DNA of 64,000 nt from assembly GCA_026545225.1 (NCBI GenBank), contig CM048848.1, positions 44,660,806 to 44,724,805 on the forward strand, given 5' to 3'. Each line of letters starts with the position of its first letter. Positions within the stretch are counted from its first letter, which is position 1. Below the pieces are notes generated by a model, which made no database searches, was not told the origin of the DNA, and saw nothing but the letters and a program-made list of their open reading frames with translations. Shown piece after piece: positions 24,341 to 39,629 of this stretch. The stretch is from Cornus controversa. Taxonomy: Eukaryota; Streptophyta; Magnoliopsida; Cornales; Cornaceae. The position numbers and the translations under genes were made by a program.

Positions 24341-27224
24341 AACAAAAGAGAAGGGCAAATAATGATTGGAATAGGGAAAATTACAAATACGTGGACTTTT
24401 GGAGTCAAATTTACAAATGCATGAAGTCAAAGTCATGAAATTTTAAAAAAATGAATTGTCCTAAAATGGTGACGTAGATATGAAAAAATACTGTTTATTT
24501 TATTCAAGTACACAAACTACTCTTAATATTTTCACAACTAGTTATAAAAAAAAAAGAGAAAAAACTAAATTTTGATCATTTGTTAACAAAGTAGTCTTCA
24601 CGAAAAGGGGTACCTTTATTCATAAAAGTGGTGCCAACGTGCAAAAATATAGTCATCCGATGATGATAATTTTATCATATTTTCAAATTGCATTACCTGT
24701 CACTGAGCGATTATTAGTACATGAGTACTTTCATATACGCATAAGGTTGTTCCTTGATCTGATCCAATAACTCAACGAATATTCGATTTGATTACCTTAT
24801 TGGTTAAAGATAGATTTAAAAAATAAAATAAAATAACATCAAAAGAGAAGGAAAAAGAATTAATAGAATAGATAAACTTACAAATACATGCAGTTTTGGA
24901 GTCTAATTACAAAAGCATGAAGTTAAAGTCATGAAATTTGAAGGAATTGAATTGTCCTAAAATGCCTATGCGGATCTGGAAAAAAAATTGTTTATTTTAT
25001 TCAAGTACCCAAACTACTGTTACCAGTGATAAAAAAGAAAATACTAAATTTTGATGACTAGTTAACAAATACTATTCACAAAAGGTAGTACCTCTATTTA
25101 CAAAAGTGGTGCCTGCGTACACAAAAATTGTCTGGAAAAATGTTGTCGTCCGATGATAACAAATTGATCAGATTCTCAAGTTCCATTTACTTGTCATTGA
25201 GAGATTACTAGTACATGAGTACTTTCATATACGCATAACCTTATTCCTTGATCTGATCCAATACCCTAACGGATATTCGATTTGATAACCTGATAAGCTA
25301 AGGACAGTTTTTTTAATAAAAAAAAAATTGTTAAATAAATTAATATCAAAAGAGAAAGGCAAATAATTATTAGAATATATAAAATTACAAATACATGGAC
25401 CTTTGGTGTCTAATTTACAAATGCATGAAGTCAAATTAACGGAATTTCAAAAAAATCAATTGTCCGATAATGTTGAATAGGATCTGAAATAATACAGTCT
25501 ATTGTATTCTAGTACACAAACTATTCATACTATTTTGACAACCTGTAACAAAAAATAAAAAAATTAAATTTTGAAATATTTTTCACCAAAAGTTGAACCC
25601 CTATCCACAAAAGTGGTCCATACTTTCACAAAACTGGTAATGAGATATTTGAGTCATCTAATGATGATAATTTGATCATATTCTCAAATTATATGTATTG
25701 GTCATTGAGAGATTACTACTACATGAGTACTTTCATATATGTTTAAAGTTAATAGTTTTTTGTTCTAATAACCCAACGGATATCTGATTTGATAACCTGA
25801 TCGACTAGGGAATGTTTTTTTTTTTAAATAAAATAAAATCAACTGATATCAAAAGAGAAGGGCAAATAATGATTAGAGTACAAAACATTACAAATACATG
25901 GACTTTTGGATTCTAATTTACAAACGCATGTAGTCAAATTAATGGAATTTCAAAAAAATCAATTGTCCGATAATGTGGATGTGGATAAAAAAAAATAGGG
26001 TTTATTTAATTCTAGTGCACAAACTACTCACATTATTTTGACAACCTGTGATAAAAAATAAAAAAAACTAAATTTTGAAAATATTTTTCCCAAAAAGTTA
26101 TACCTCTATCCACAAAAGTGGTGCACACGTGCACAAAACTGGTAATGAAAAATTTGACCCATCTGATGATGATAATTTGATCAGATTCTAAAATTATATT
26201 TATGGGTCATTGAGAAATAACTACTACATGAGTACTTTCGTATATGTTTAATGTTGTTCTTTGTTTTGAACTAATAACTCAACGGATATTTGATTTGACA
26301 ACCTGATCGACTAAAGATTGTTTTTTTAAAAAATGTAATAAAATAAATTGATATCAAAAGAGAAGGGCAAATAATGATTAGAATAAAAAAAATTACAAAT
26401 ACATGGACTTTTGGATTCTAATTTACAAATTCATGAAGTCAAATTAATGGAATTTCAAAAAAATCAATTGTCCGATAATGTTGATTTGGATCTGAAAAAA
26501 TACGATTTATTTTATTCTAGTACACAAACTATTCGTATTATTTTGACAACCTGTGATAAAAAAAATTAAGATAAAAATACTAAATTTTGAAATATTTTTC
26601 ACAAAAATTGTACCTCCAACGGCAAAAGGGGTGCATACGTGCACAAAACAGGTAATGAAAAATTTGAGTCATCTGATAACGATAATTTGATCAGATTCTC
26701 AAATTATATCTATTGGTCATTGAGAGATTAGTAGTACATGAGTACTTTTATATATGTTTAATGTTATTCTTTGTTTCGATCTAATAATCGAACGAATATC
26801 TGATTTGATAACCTGCTCGACAATGAATTATTTTTTTAAAAAAAATAATAAAAGAAAATAAATTGATATAAGAAGAAACGAGCAAATAATGATTAGAATA
26901 GGGAAAATTACAAAAACATGGACTTTTGTAGTTTAATTTACAAATGCATCAAGTCAAAGTCACGAAATTTCCAAAAAAAATGAATTGCTCGAAAATGCTG
27001 TTGTGGATATGAAAAATTAATGTTTATTTTATTCAAGTACGCAAAATACCATTACTATTTTGACAACCAGTGATAAAAAAAAAAATCAACTGAATTGTGA
27101 TCACGAGTTTTCAAAATAGACTTGCCTACGTGCACAAAATTGGTGATGCAAAAATGGATATCCAGTTTGATAACCTGATCGGCTAAGGATAGTTTATCTA
27201 ATAAGTAAAATAAAATAAATTGAT
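24341..27224 (+). repeat. HOR unit 8, 2884 bp
   Basis: Complete A-F unit. It carries the same private C/D variants as unit 7 but the short B leader, so it is a near-duplicate of unit 7 with a local exchange at the A/B border. Confidence 0.9.
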
Positions 27225-30117
27225 AACAAAAGAGAAGGGCAAATAATGATTGGAATAGGGAAAATTACAAATACGTGGACTTTTGGAGTCAAATTTACAA
27301 ATGCATGAAGTCAAAGTCATGAAATTTTAAAAAAATGAATTGTCCTAAAATGGTGACGTAGATATGAAAAAATACTGTTTATTTTATTCAAGTACACAAA
27401 CTACTCTTAATATTTTCACAACTAGTTATAAAAAAAAAAGAGAAAAAACTAAATTTTGATCATTTGTTAACAAAGTAGTCTTCACGAAAAGGGGTACCTT
27501 TATTCATAAAAGTGGTGCCAACGTGCAAAAATATAGTCATCCGATGATGATAATTTTATCATATTTTCAAATTGCATTACCTGTCACTGAGCGATTATTA
27601 GTACATGAGTACTTTCATATACGCATAAGGTTGTTCCTTGATCTGATCCAATAACTCAACGAATATTCGATTTGATTACCTTATTGGTTAAAGATAGATT
27701 TAAAAAATAAAATAAAATAAAATACATTAACATCAAAAGAGAAGGAAAAAGAATTAATAGAATAGATAAACTTACAAATACATGCAGTTTTGGAGTCTAA
27801 TTACAAAAGCATGAAGTTAAAGTCATGAAATTTGAAGGAATTGAATTGTCCTAAAATGCCTATGCGGATCTGGAAAAAAAATTGTTTATTTTATTCAAGT
27901 ACCCAAACTACTGTTACCAGTGATAAAAAAGAAAATACTAAATTTTGATGACTAGTTAACAAATACTATTCACAAAAGGTAGTACCTCTATTTACAAAAG
28001 TGGTGCCTGCGTACACAAAAATTGTCTGGAAAAATGTTGTCGTCCGATGATAACAAATTGATCAGATTCTCAAGTTCCATTTACTTGTCATTGAGAGATT
28101 ACTAGTACATGAGTACTTTCATATACGCATAACCTTATTCCTTGATCTGATCCAATACCCTAACGGATATTCGATTTGATAACCTGATAAGCTAAGGACA
28201 GTTTTTTTAATAAAAAAAAAATTGTTAAATAAATTAATATCAAAAGAGAAAGGCAAATAATTATTAGAATATATAAAATTACAAATACATGGACCTTTGG
28301 TGTCTAATTTACAAATGCATGAAGTCAAATTAACGGAATTTCAAAAAAATCAATTGTCCGATAATGTTGAATAGGATCTGAAATAATACAGTCTATTGTA
28401 TTCTAGTACACAAACTATTCATACTATTTTGACAACCTGTAACAAAAAATAAAAAAATTAAATTTTGAAATATTTTTCACCAAAAGTTGAACCCCTATCC
28501 ACAAAAGTGGTCCATACTTTCACAAAACTGGTAATGAGATATTTGAGTCATCTAATGATGATAATTTGATCATATTCTCAAATTATATGTATTGGTCACT
28601 GAGAGATTACTACTACATGAGTACTTTCATATATGTTTAAAGTTAATAGTTTTTTGTTCTAATAACCCAACGGATATCTGATTTGATAACCTGATCGACT
28701 AAGGAATGTTTTTTTTTTAAATAAAATAAAATCAACTGATATCAAAAGAGAAGGGCAAATAATGATTAGAGTACAAAAAATTACAAATACATGGACTTTT
28801 GGATTCTAATTTACAAACGCATGTAGTCAAATTAATGGAATTTCAAAAAAATCAATTGTCCGATAATGTGGATGTGGATAAAAAAAAATAGGGTTTATTT
28901 AATTCTAGTGCACAAACTACTCACATTATTTTGACAACCTGTGATAAAAAATAAAAAAAACTAAATTTTGAAAATATTTTTCCCAAAAAGTTATACCTCT
29001 ATCCACAAAAGTGGTGCACACGTGCACAAAACTGGTAATGAAAAATTTGACCCATCTGATGATGATAATTTGATCAGATTCTAAAATTATATTTATGGGT
29101 CATTGAGAAATAACTACTACATGAGTACTTTCGTATATGTTTAATGTTGTTCTTTGTTTTGAACTAATAACTCAACGGATATTTGATTTGACAACCTGAT
29201 CGACTAAAGATTGTTTTTTTAAAAAATGTAATAAAATAAATTGATATCAAAAGAGAAGGGCAAATAATGATTAGAATAAAAAAAATTACAAATACATGGA
29301 CTTTTGGATTCTAATTTACAAATTCATGAAGTCAAATTAATGGAATTTCAAAAAAATCAATTGTCCGATAATGTTGATTTGGATCTGAAAAAATACGATT
29401 TATTTTATTCTAGTACACAAACTATTCGTATTGTTTTGACAACCTGTGATAAAAAAAATTAAGATAAAAATACTAAATTTTGAAATATTTTTCACAAAAA
29501 TTGTACCTCCAACGGCAAAAGGGGTGCATACGTGCACAAAACAGGTAATGAAAAATTTGAGTCATCTGATAACGATAATTTGATCAGATTCTCAAATTAT
29601 ATCTATTGGTCATTGAGAGATTAGTAGTACATGAGTACTTTTATATATGTTTAATGTTATTCTTTGTTTCGATCTAATAATCGAACGAATATCTGATTTG
29701 ATAACCTGCTCGACAATGAATTATTTTTTTTTAAAAAATAATAAAAGAAAATAAATTGATATAAGAAGAAACGAGCAAATAATGATTAGAATAGGGAAAA
29801 TTACAAAAACATGGACTTTTGTAGTTTAATTTACAAATGCATCAAGTCAAAGTCACGAAATTTCCAAAAAAAATGAATTGCTCGAAAATGCTGTTGTGGA
29901 TATGAAAAATTAATGTTTATTTTATTCAAGTACGCAAAATACCATTACTATTTTGACAACCAGTGATAAAAAAAAAAATCAACTGAATTGTGATCACGAG
30001 TTTTCAAAATAGACTTGCCTACGTGCACAAAATTGGTGATGCAAAAATGGATATCCAGTTTGATAACCTGATCGGCTAAGGATAGTTTATCTAATAAGTA
30101 AAATAAAATAAATTGAT
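27225..30117 (+). repeat. HOR unit 9, 2893 bp
   Basis: Complete A-F unit with the AAATACATT-type long B leader, as in unit 7, but without the CTAGGGAATG variant of units 7-8. Confidence 0.9.
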
Positions 30118-33001
30118 AACAAAAGAGAAGGGCAAATAATGACTGGAATAGGGAAAATTACAAATACGTGGACTTTTGGAGTCAAATTTACAAATGCATG
30201 AAGTCAAAGTCATGAAATTTTAAAAAAATGAATTGTCCTAAAATGGTGACGTAGATATGAAAAAATACTGTTTATTTTATTCAAGTACACAAACTACTCT
30301 TAATATTTTCACAACTAGTTATAAAAAAAAAAGAGAAAAAACTAAATTTTGATCATTTGTTAACAAAGTAGTCTTCACGAAAAGGGGTACCTTTATTCAT
30401 AAAAGTGGTGCCAACGTGCAAAAATATAGTCATCCGATGATGATAATTTTATCATATTTTCAAATTGCATTACCTGTCACTGAGCGATTATTAGTACATG
30501 AGTACTTTCATATACGCATAAGGTTGTTCCTTGATCTGATCCAATAACTCAACGAATATTCCATTTGATTACCTTATTGGTTAAAGATAGATTTAAAAAA
30601 TAAAATAAAATAACATCAAAACAGAAGGAAAAAGAATTAATAGAATAGATAAACTTACAAATACATGCAGTTTTGGAGTCTAATTACAAAAGCATGAAGT
30701 TAAAGTCATGAAATTTGAAGGAATTGAATTGTCCTAAAATGCCTATGCGGATCTGGAAAAAAAATTGTTTATTTTATTCAAGTACCCAAACTACTGTTAC
30801 CAGTGATAAAAAAGAAAATACTAAATTTTGATGACTAGTTAACAAATACTATTCACAAAAGGTAGTACCTCTATTTACAAAAGTGGTGCCTGCGTACACA
30901 AAAATTGTCTGGAAAAATGTTGTCGTCCGATGATAACAAATTGATCAGATTCTCAAGTTCCATTTACTTGTCATTGAGAGATTACTAGTACATGAGTACT
31001 TTCATATACGCATAACCTTATTCCTTGATCTGATCCAATACCCTAACGGATATTCGATTTGATAACCTGATAAGCTAAGGACAGTTTTTTTAATAAAAAA
31101 AAAATTGTTAAATAAATTAATATCAAAAGAGAAAGGCAAATAATTATTAGAATATATAAAATTACAAATACATGGACCTTTGGTGTCTAATTTACAAATG
31201 CATGAAGTCAAATTAACGGAATTTCAAAAAAATCAATTGTCCGATAATGTTGAATAGGATCTGAAATAATACAGTCTATTGTATTCTAGTACACAAACTA
31301 TTCATACTATTTTGACAACCTGTAACAAAAAATAAAAAAATTAAATTTTGAAATATTTTTCACCAAAAGTTGAACCCCTATCCACAAAAGTGGTCCATAC
31401 TTTCACAAAACTGGTAATGAGATATTTGAGTCATCTAATGATGATAATTTGATCATATTCTCAAATTATATGTATTGGTCATTGAGAGATTACTACTACA
31501 TGAGTACTTTCATATATGTTTAAAGTTAATAGTTTTTTGTTCTAATAACCCAACGGATATCTGATTTGATAACCTGATCGACTAAGGAATGTTTTTTTTT
31601 ATAAATAAAATAAAATCAACTGATATCAAAAGAGAAGGGCAAATAATGATTAGAGTACAAAAAATTACAAATACATGGACTTTTGGATTCTAATTTACAA
31701 ACGCATGTAGTCAAATTAATGGAATTTCAAAAAAATCAATTGTCCGATAATGTGGATGTGGATAAAAAAAAATAGGGTTTATTTAATTCTAGTGCACAAA
31801 CTACTCACATTATTTTGACAACCTGTGATAAAAAATAAAAAAAACTAAATTTTGAAAATATTTTTCCCAAAAAGTTATACCTCTATCCACAAAAGTGGTG
31901 CACACGTGCTCAAAACTGGTAATGAAAAATTTGACCCATCTGATGATGATAATTTGATCAGATTCTAAAATTATATTTATGGGTCATTGAGAAATAACTA
32001 CTACATGAGTACTTTCGTATATGTTTAATGTTGTTCTTTGTTTTGAACTAATAACTCAACGGATATTTGATTTGACAACCTGATCGACTAAAGATTGTTT
32101 TTTTAAAAAATGTAATAAAATAAATTGATATCAAAAGAGAAGGGCAAATAATGATTAGAATAAAAAAAATTACAAATACATGGACTTTTGGATTCTAATT
32201 TACAAATTCATGAAGTCAAATTAATGGAATTTCAAAAAAATCAATTGTCCGATAATGTTGATTTGGATCTGAAAAAATACGATTTATTTTATTCTAGTAC
32301 ACAAACTATTCGTATTATTTTGACAACCTGTGATAAAAAAAATTAAGATAAAAATACTAAATTCTGAAATATTTTTCACAAAAATTGTACCTCCAACGGC
32401 AAAAGGGGTGCATACGTGCACAAAACAGGTAATGAAAAATTTGAGTCATCTGATAACGATAATTTGATCAGATTCTCAAATTATATCTATTGGTCATTGA
32501 GAGATTAGTAGTACATGAGTACTTTTATATATGTTTAATGTTATTCTTTGTTTCGATCTAATAATCGAACGAATATCTGATTTGATAACCTGCTCGACAA
32601 TGAATTATTTTTTTTAAAAAAATAATAAAAGAAAATAAATTGATATAAGAAGAAACGAGCAAATAATGATTAGAATAGGGAAAATTACAAAAACATGGAC
32701 TTTTGTAGTTTAATTTACAAATGCATCAAGTCAAAGTCACGAAATTTCCAAAAAAAATGAATTGCTCGAAAATGCTGTTGTGGATATGAAAAATTAATGT
32801 TTATTTTATTCAAGTACGCAAAATACCATTACTATTTTGACAACCAGTGATAAAAAAAAAAATCAACTGAATTGTGATCACGAGTTTTCAAAATAGACTT
32901 GCCTACGTGCACAAAATTGGTGATGCAAAAATGGATATCCAGTTTGATAACCTGATCGGCTAAGGATAGTTTATCTAATAAGTAAAATAAAATAAATTGA
33001 T
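30118..33001 (+). repeat. HOR unit 10, 2884 bp
   Basis: Complete A-F unit with the short B leader. It shares the private ACATCAAAACAGAAGG variant in B with unit 11, and AATGACTGGAATAG at the A start with units 5, 11 and 12. Confidence 0.9.
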
Positions 33002-35885
33002 AACAAAAGAGAAGGGCAAATAATGACTGGAATAGGGAAAATTACAAATACGTGGACTTTTGGAGTCAAATTTACAAATGCATGAAGTCAAAGTCATGAA
33101 ATTTTAAAAAAATGAATTGTCCTAAAATGGTGACGTAGATATGAAAAAATACTGTTTATTTTATTCAAGTACACAAACTACTCTTAATATTTTCACAACT
33201 AGTTATAAAAAAAAAAGAGAAAAAACTAAATTTTGATCATTTGTTAACAAAGTAGTCTTCACGAAAAGGGGTACCTTTATTCATAAAAGTGGTGCCAACG
33301 TGCAAAAATATAGTCATCCGATGATGATAATTTTATCATATTTTCAAATTGCATTACCTGTCACTGAGCGATTATTAGTACATGAGTACTTTCATATACG
33401 CATAAGGTTGTTCCTTGATCTGATCCAATAACTCAACGAATATTCGATTTGATTACCTTATTGGTTAAAGATAGATTTAAAAAATAAAATAAAATAACAT
33501 CAAAACAGAAGGAAAAAGAATTAATAGAATAGATAAACTTACAAATACATGCAGTTTTGGAGTCTAATTACAAAAGCATGAAGTTAAAGTCATGAAATTT
33601 GAAGGAATTGAATTGTCCTAAAATGCCTATGCGGATCTGGAAAAAAAATTGTTTATTTTATTCAAGTACCCAAACTACTGTTACCAGTGATAAAAAAGAA
33701 AATACTAAATTTTGATGACTAGTTAACAAATACTATTCACAAAAGGTAGTACCTCTATTTACAAAAGTGGTGCCTGCGTACACAAAAATTGTCTGGAAAA
33801 ATGTTGTCGTCCGATGATAACAAATTGATCAGATTCTCAAGTTCCATTTACTTGTCATTGAGAGATTACTAGTACATGAGTACTTTCATATACGCATAAC
33901 CTTATTCCTTGATCTGATCCAATACCCTAACGGATATTCGATTTGATAACCTGATAAGCTAAGGACAGTTTTTTTAATAAAAAAAAAATTGTTAAATAAA
34001 TTAATATCAAAAGAGAAAGGCAAATAATTATTAGAATATATAAAATTACAAATACATGGACCTTTGGTGTCTAATTTACAAATGCATGAAGTCAAATTAA
34101 CGGAATTTCAAAAAAATCAATTGTCCGATAATGTTGAATAGGATCTGAAATAATACAGTCTATTGTATTCTAGTACACAAACTATTCATACTATTTTGAC
34201 AACCTGTAACAAAAAATAAAAAAATTAAATTTTGAAATATTTTTCACCAAAAGTTGAACCCCTATCCACAAAAGTGGTCCATACTTTCACAAAACTGGTA
34301 ATGAGATATTTGAGTCATCTAATGATGATAATTTGATCATATTTTCAAATTATATGTATTGGTCATTGAGAGATTACTACTACATGAGTACTTTCATATA
34401 TGTTTAAAGTTAATAGTTTTTTGTTCTAATAACCCAACGGATATCTGATTTGATAACCTGATCGACTAAGGAATGTTTTTTTTTTTAAATAAAATAAAAT
34501 CAACTGATATCAAAAGAGAAGGGCAAATAATGATTAGAGTACAAAAAATTACAAATACATGGACTTTTGGATTCTAATTTACAAACGCATGTAGTCAAAT
34601 TAATGGAATTTCAAAAAAATCAATTGTCCGATAATGTGGATGTGGATAAAAAAAAATAGGGTTTATTTAATTCTAGTGCACAAACTACTCACATTATTTT
34701 GACAACCTGTGATAAAAAATAAAAAAAACTAAATTTTGAAAATATTTTTCCCAAAAAGTTATACCTCTATCCACAAAAGTGGTGCACACGTGCACAAAAC
34801 TGGTAATGAAAAATTTGACCCATCTGATGATGATAATTTGATCAGATTCTAAAATTATATTTATGGGTCATTGAGAAATAACTACTACATGAGTACTTTC
34901 GTATATGTTTAATGTTGTTCTTTGTTTTGAACTAATAACTCAACGGATATTTGATTTGACAACCTGATCGACTAAAGATTGTTTTTTTAAAAAATGTAAT
35001 AAAATAAATTGATATCAAAAGAGAAGGGCAAATAATGATTAGAATAAAAAAAATTACAAATACATGGACTTTTGGATTCTAATTTACAAATTCATGAAGT
35101 CAAATTAATGGAATTTCAAAAAAATCAATTGTCCGATAATGTTGATTTGGATCTGAAATAATACGATTTATTTTATTCTAGTACACAAACTATTCGTATT
35201 ATTTTGACAACCTGTGATAAAAAAAATTAAGATAAAAATACTAAATTTTGAAATATTTTTCACAAAAATTGTACCTCCAACGGCAAAAGGGGTGCATACG
35301 TGCACAAAACAGGTAATGAAAAATTTGAGTCATCTGATAACGATAATTTGATCAGATTCTCAAATTATATCTATTGGTCATTGAGAGATTAGTAGTACAT
35401 GAGTACTTTTATATATGTTTAATGTTATTCTTTGTTTCGATCTAATAATCGAACGAATATCTGATTTGATAACCTGCTCGACAATGAATTATTTTTTTTT
35501 AAAAAATAATAAAAGAAAATAAATTGATATAAGAAGAAACGAGCAAATAATGATTAGAATAGGGAAAATTACAAAAACATGGACTTTTGTAGTTTAATTT
35601 ACAAATGCATCAAGTCAAAGTCACGAAATTTCCAAAAAAAATGAATTGCTCGAAAATGCTGTTGTGGATATGAAAAATTAATGTTTATTTTATTCAAGTA
35701 CGCAAAATACCATTACTATTTTGACAACCAGTGATAAAAAAAAAAATCAACTGAATTGTGATCACGAGTTTTCAAAATAGACTTGCCTACGTGCACAAAA
35801 TTGGTGATGCAAAAATGGATATCCAGTTTGATAACCTGATCGGCTAAGGATAGTTTATCTAATAAGTAAAATAAAATAAATTGAT
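33002..35885 (+). repeat. HOR unit 11, 2884 bp
   Basis: Complete A-F unit, a close sister of unit 10 by the shared B variant ACATCAAAACAGAAGG. D and E are type II. Confidence 0.9.
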
Positions 35886-38767
35886 AACAAAAGAGAAGGG
35901 CAAATAATGACTGGAATAGGGAAAATTACAAATACGTGGACTTTTGGAGTCAAATTTACAAATGCATGAAGTCAAAGTCATGAAATTTTAAAAAAATGAA
36001 TTGTCCTAAAATGGTGACGTAGATATGAAAAAATACTGTTTATTTTATTCAAGTACACAAACTACTCTTAATATTTTCACAACTAGTTATAAAAAAAAAA
36101 GAGAAAAAACTAAATTTTGATCATTTGTTAACAAAGTAGTCTTCACGAAAAGGGGTACCTTTATTCATAAAAGTGGTGCCAACGTGCAAAAATATAGTCA
36201 TCCGATGATGATAATTTTATCATATTTTCAAATTGCATTACCTGTCACTGAGCGATTATTAGTACATGAGTACTTTCATATACGCATAAGGTTGTTCCTT
36301 GATCTGATCCAATAACTCAACGAATATTCGATTTGATTACCTTATTGGTTAAAGATAGATTTAAAAAATAAAATAAAATAACATCAAAAGAGAAGGAAAA
36401 AGAATTAATAGAATAGATAAACTTACAAATACATGCAGTTTTGGAGTCTAATTACAAAAGCATGAAGTTAAAGTCATGAAATTTGAAGGAATTGAATTGT
36501 CCTAAAATGCCTATGCGGATCTGAAAAAAAAATTGTTTATTTTATTCAAGTACCCAAACTACTGTTACCAGTGATAAAAAAGAAAATACTAAATTTTGAT
36601 GACTAGTTAACAAATACTATTCACAAAAGGTAGTACCTCTATTTACAAAAGTGGTGCCTGCGTACACAAAAATTGTCTGGAAAAATGTTGTCGTCCGATG
36701 ATAACAAATTGATCAGATTCTCAAGTTCCATTTACTTGTCATTGAGAGATTACTAGTACATGAGTACTTTCATATACGCATAACCTTATTCCTTGATCTG
36801 ATCCAATACCCTAACGGATATTCGATTTGATAACCTGATAAGCTAAGGACAGTTTTTTTAACAAAAAAAAAATTGTTAAATAAATTAATATCAAAAGAGA
36901 AAGGCAAATAATTATTAGAATATATAAAATTACAAATACATGGACCTTTGGTGTCTAATTTACAAATGCATGAAGTCAAATTAACGGAATTTCAAAAAAA
37001 TCAATTGTCCGATAATGTTGAATAGGATCTGAAATAATACAGTCTATTGTATTCTAGTACACAAACTATTCATACTATTTTGACAACCTGTAACAAAAAA
37101 TAAAAAAATTAAATTTTGAAATATTTTTCACCAAAAGTTGAACCCCTATCCACAAAAGTGGTCCATACTTTCACAAAACTGGTAATGAGATATTTGAGTC
37201 ATCTAATGATGATAATTTGATCATATTCTCAAATTATATGTATTGGTCATTGAGAGATTACTACTACATGAGTACTTTCATATATGTTTAAAGTTAATAG
37301 TTTTTTGTTCTAATAACCCAACGGATTTCTGATTTGATAACCTGATCGACTAAGGAATGTTTTTTTTTTAAATAAAATAAAATCAACTGATATCAAAAGA
37401 GAAGGGCAAATAATGATTAGAGTACAAAAAATTACAAATACATGGACTTTTGGATTCTAATTTACAAACGCATGTAGTCAAATTAATGGAATTTCAAAAA
37501 AATCAATTGTCCGATAATGTGGATGTGGATAAAAAAAAATAGGGTTTATTTAATTCTAGTGCACAAACTACTCACATTATTTTGACAACCTGTGATAAAA
37601 AATAAAAAAAACTAAATTTTGAAAATACTTTTCCCAAAAAGTTATACCTCTATCCACAAAAGTGGTGCACACGTGCACAAAACTGGTAATGAAAAATTTG
37701 ACTCATCTGATGATGATAATTTGATCAGATTCTAAAATTATATTTATGGGTCATTGAGAAATAACTACTACATGAGTACTTTCGTATATGTTTAATGTTG
37801 TTCTTTGTTTTGAACTAATAACTCAACGGATATTTGATTTGACAACCTGATCGACTAAAGATTGTTTTTTTTAAAAATGTAATAAAATAAATTGATATCA
37901 AAAGAGAAGGGCAAATAATGATTAGAATAAAGAAAATTACAAATACATGGACTTTTGGATTCTAATTTACAAATTCATGAAGTCAAATTAATGGAATTTC
38001 AAAAAAATCAATTGTCCGATAATGTTGATTTGGATCTGAAAAAATACGATTTATTTTATTCTAGTACACAAACTATTCGTATTATTTTGACAACCTGTGA
38101 TAAAAAAAATTAAGATAAAAATACTAAATTTTGAAATATTTTTCACAAAAATTGTACCTCCAACGGCAAAAGGGGTGCATACGTGCACAAAACAGGTAAT
38201 GAAAAATTTGAGTCATCTGATAACGATAATTTGATCAGATTCTCAAATTATATCTATTGGTCATTGAGAGATTAGTAGTACATGAGTACTTTTATATATG
38301 TTTAATGTTATTCTTTGTTTCGATCTAATAATCGAACGAATATCTGATTTGATAACCTGCTCGACAATGAATTATTTTTTTTTAAAAAATAATAAAAGAA
38401 AATAAATTGATATAAGAAGAAACGAGCAAATAATGATTAGAATAGGGAAAATTACAAAAACATGGACTTTTGTAGTTTAATTTACAAATGCATCAAGTCA
38501 AAGTCACGAAATTTCCAAAAAAAATGAATTGCTCGAAAATGCTGTTGTGGATATGAAAAATTAATGTTTATTTTATTCAAGTACGCAAAATACCATTACT
38601 ATTTTGACAACCAGTGATAAAAAAAAAATCAACTGAATTGTGATCACGAGTTTTCAAAATAGACTTGCGTACGTGCACAAAATTGGTGATGCAAAAATAG
38701 ATATCCAGTTTGATAACCTGATCGGCTAAGGATAGGTTGTTTAATAAGTAAAATAATATAAATTGGT
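35886..38767 (+). repeat. HOR unit 12, 2882 bp, last homogenised unit
   Basis: Complete A-F unit. Subunits A to E match domain 1, but in F the sequence changes after about 38,690 to the domain 2 form (GATAGGTTGTTTAATAAG, AATATAAATTG). The boundary between domains therefore lies within this F. Confidence 0.88.
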
Positions 38768-39629
38768 AACAAAAGAGACGGGCAAATAATGATTGGAATA
38801 GGGAAAATTACAAATACGTGGACTTTTGGAGTCAAATTTACAAATGCATGAAGTCAAATTAATGGAATTTAAAAAAAATCAATTGTTCGATAATGTTGAA
38901 GTGGATCTAAAAAAATACGGTTTATTTTATTCTAGTACACAAACTACTCATATTATTTTGACAACCTGTGATAAAATATAAAAAAACTTAATTTTGAAAT
39001 ATTTTTCACAAAAAGTTGTACCTCCATCCTCAAAAGGGGCGTATACGTGTACAAAACAGGTAATGAAAAATTTGAGTCATCTGATAATGATAATTTGATC
39101 AGATTCTCAAATTATATTTACTGGTCAATGAGAGATTAGTAGTACATGAGTACTTTTATATATGTTTAATGTTATTCTTTGTTTCGATCTAATAATCGAA
39201 CGGATATCTGATTTGATAACTTGCTTGACAATAAATTATTTTTTTAAAAAAAATTATAAAATAAAATAAATTGATATCAGAAAAAAAGAGCAAATAATGA
39301 TTAGATTAGGAAAAATTACAAAAGTATGGACATTTGTAGTTCAATTTACAAATGCATGAAGTCAAAGTCAAGAAATTTCCAAAAAAATGAATTGCACGAA
39401 AATGCTGATGTGGAAATGAAAAATTAACGTTTATTTTATTCAAGTACACAAAATACCTTTACTATTTCACAACCAGTAATAAAAAAAAAATCAACTAAAT
39501 TGTGATCACGAGTTATCAAAATAGACTTGCCTACGTGCACAAAATTGGTCATGCAAAAATGGATATCCAGTTTGATAACCTGATCGGCTAAGGATAGTTT
39601 TTTTAATAATTAAAATAAAATAAACTGAT
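38768..39629 (+). repeat. Dimeric unit: A/E1 hybrid (508 bp) + F (354 bp)
   Basis: The unit starts as A (ATGATTGGAATAGGG, ACGTGGACTTTTGGAGTC) and changes to the E1 body after about 38,855 (CAAATTAATGGAATTT). F follows from 39276. B, C and D are missing. The breakpoint lies at or just after the 30-bp duplicated module, where subunits are most alike. Confidence 0.88.

Larger units (their letters stand above)
5123..38767 (+). repeat. Array domain 1: homogenised head-to-tail HORs
   Basis: Twelve consecutive HORs are delimited by the A-subunit anchor at 5141, 8033, 10915, 13797, 16678, 18553, 21447, 24341, 27225, 30118, 33002 and 35886. Eleven are 2881-2894 bp and one is 1875 bp. By eye, neighbouring units differ at only a handful of sites; the second and third show about four small differences over 2882 bp. 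Such uniformity indicates recent amplification or continuing concerted evolution. The domain ends within subunit F near 38,690-38,760. Confidence 0.9.
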
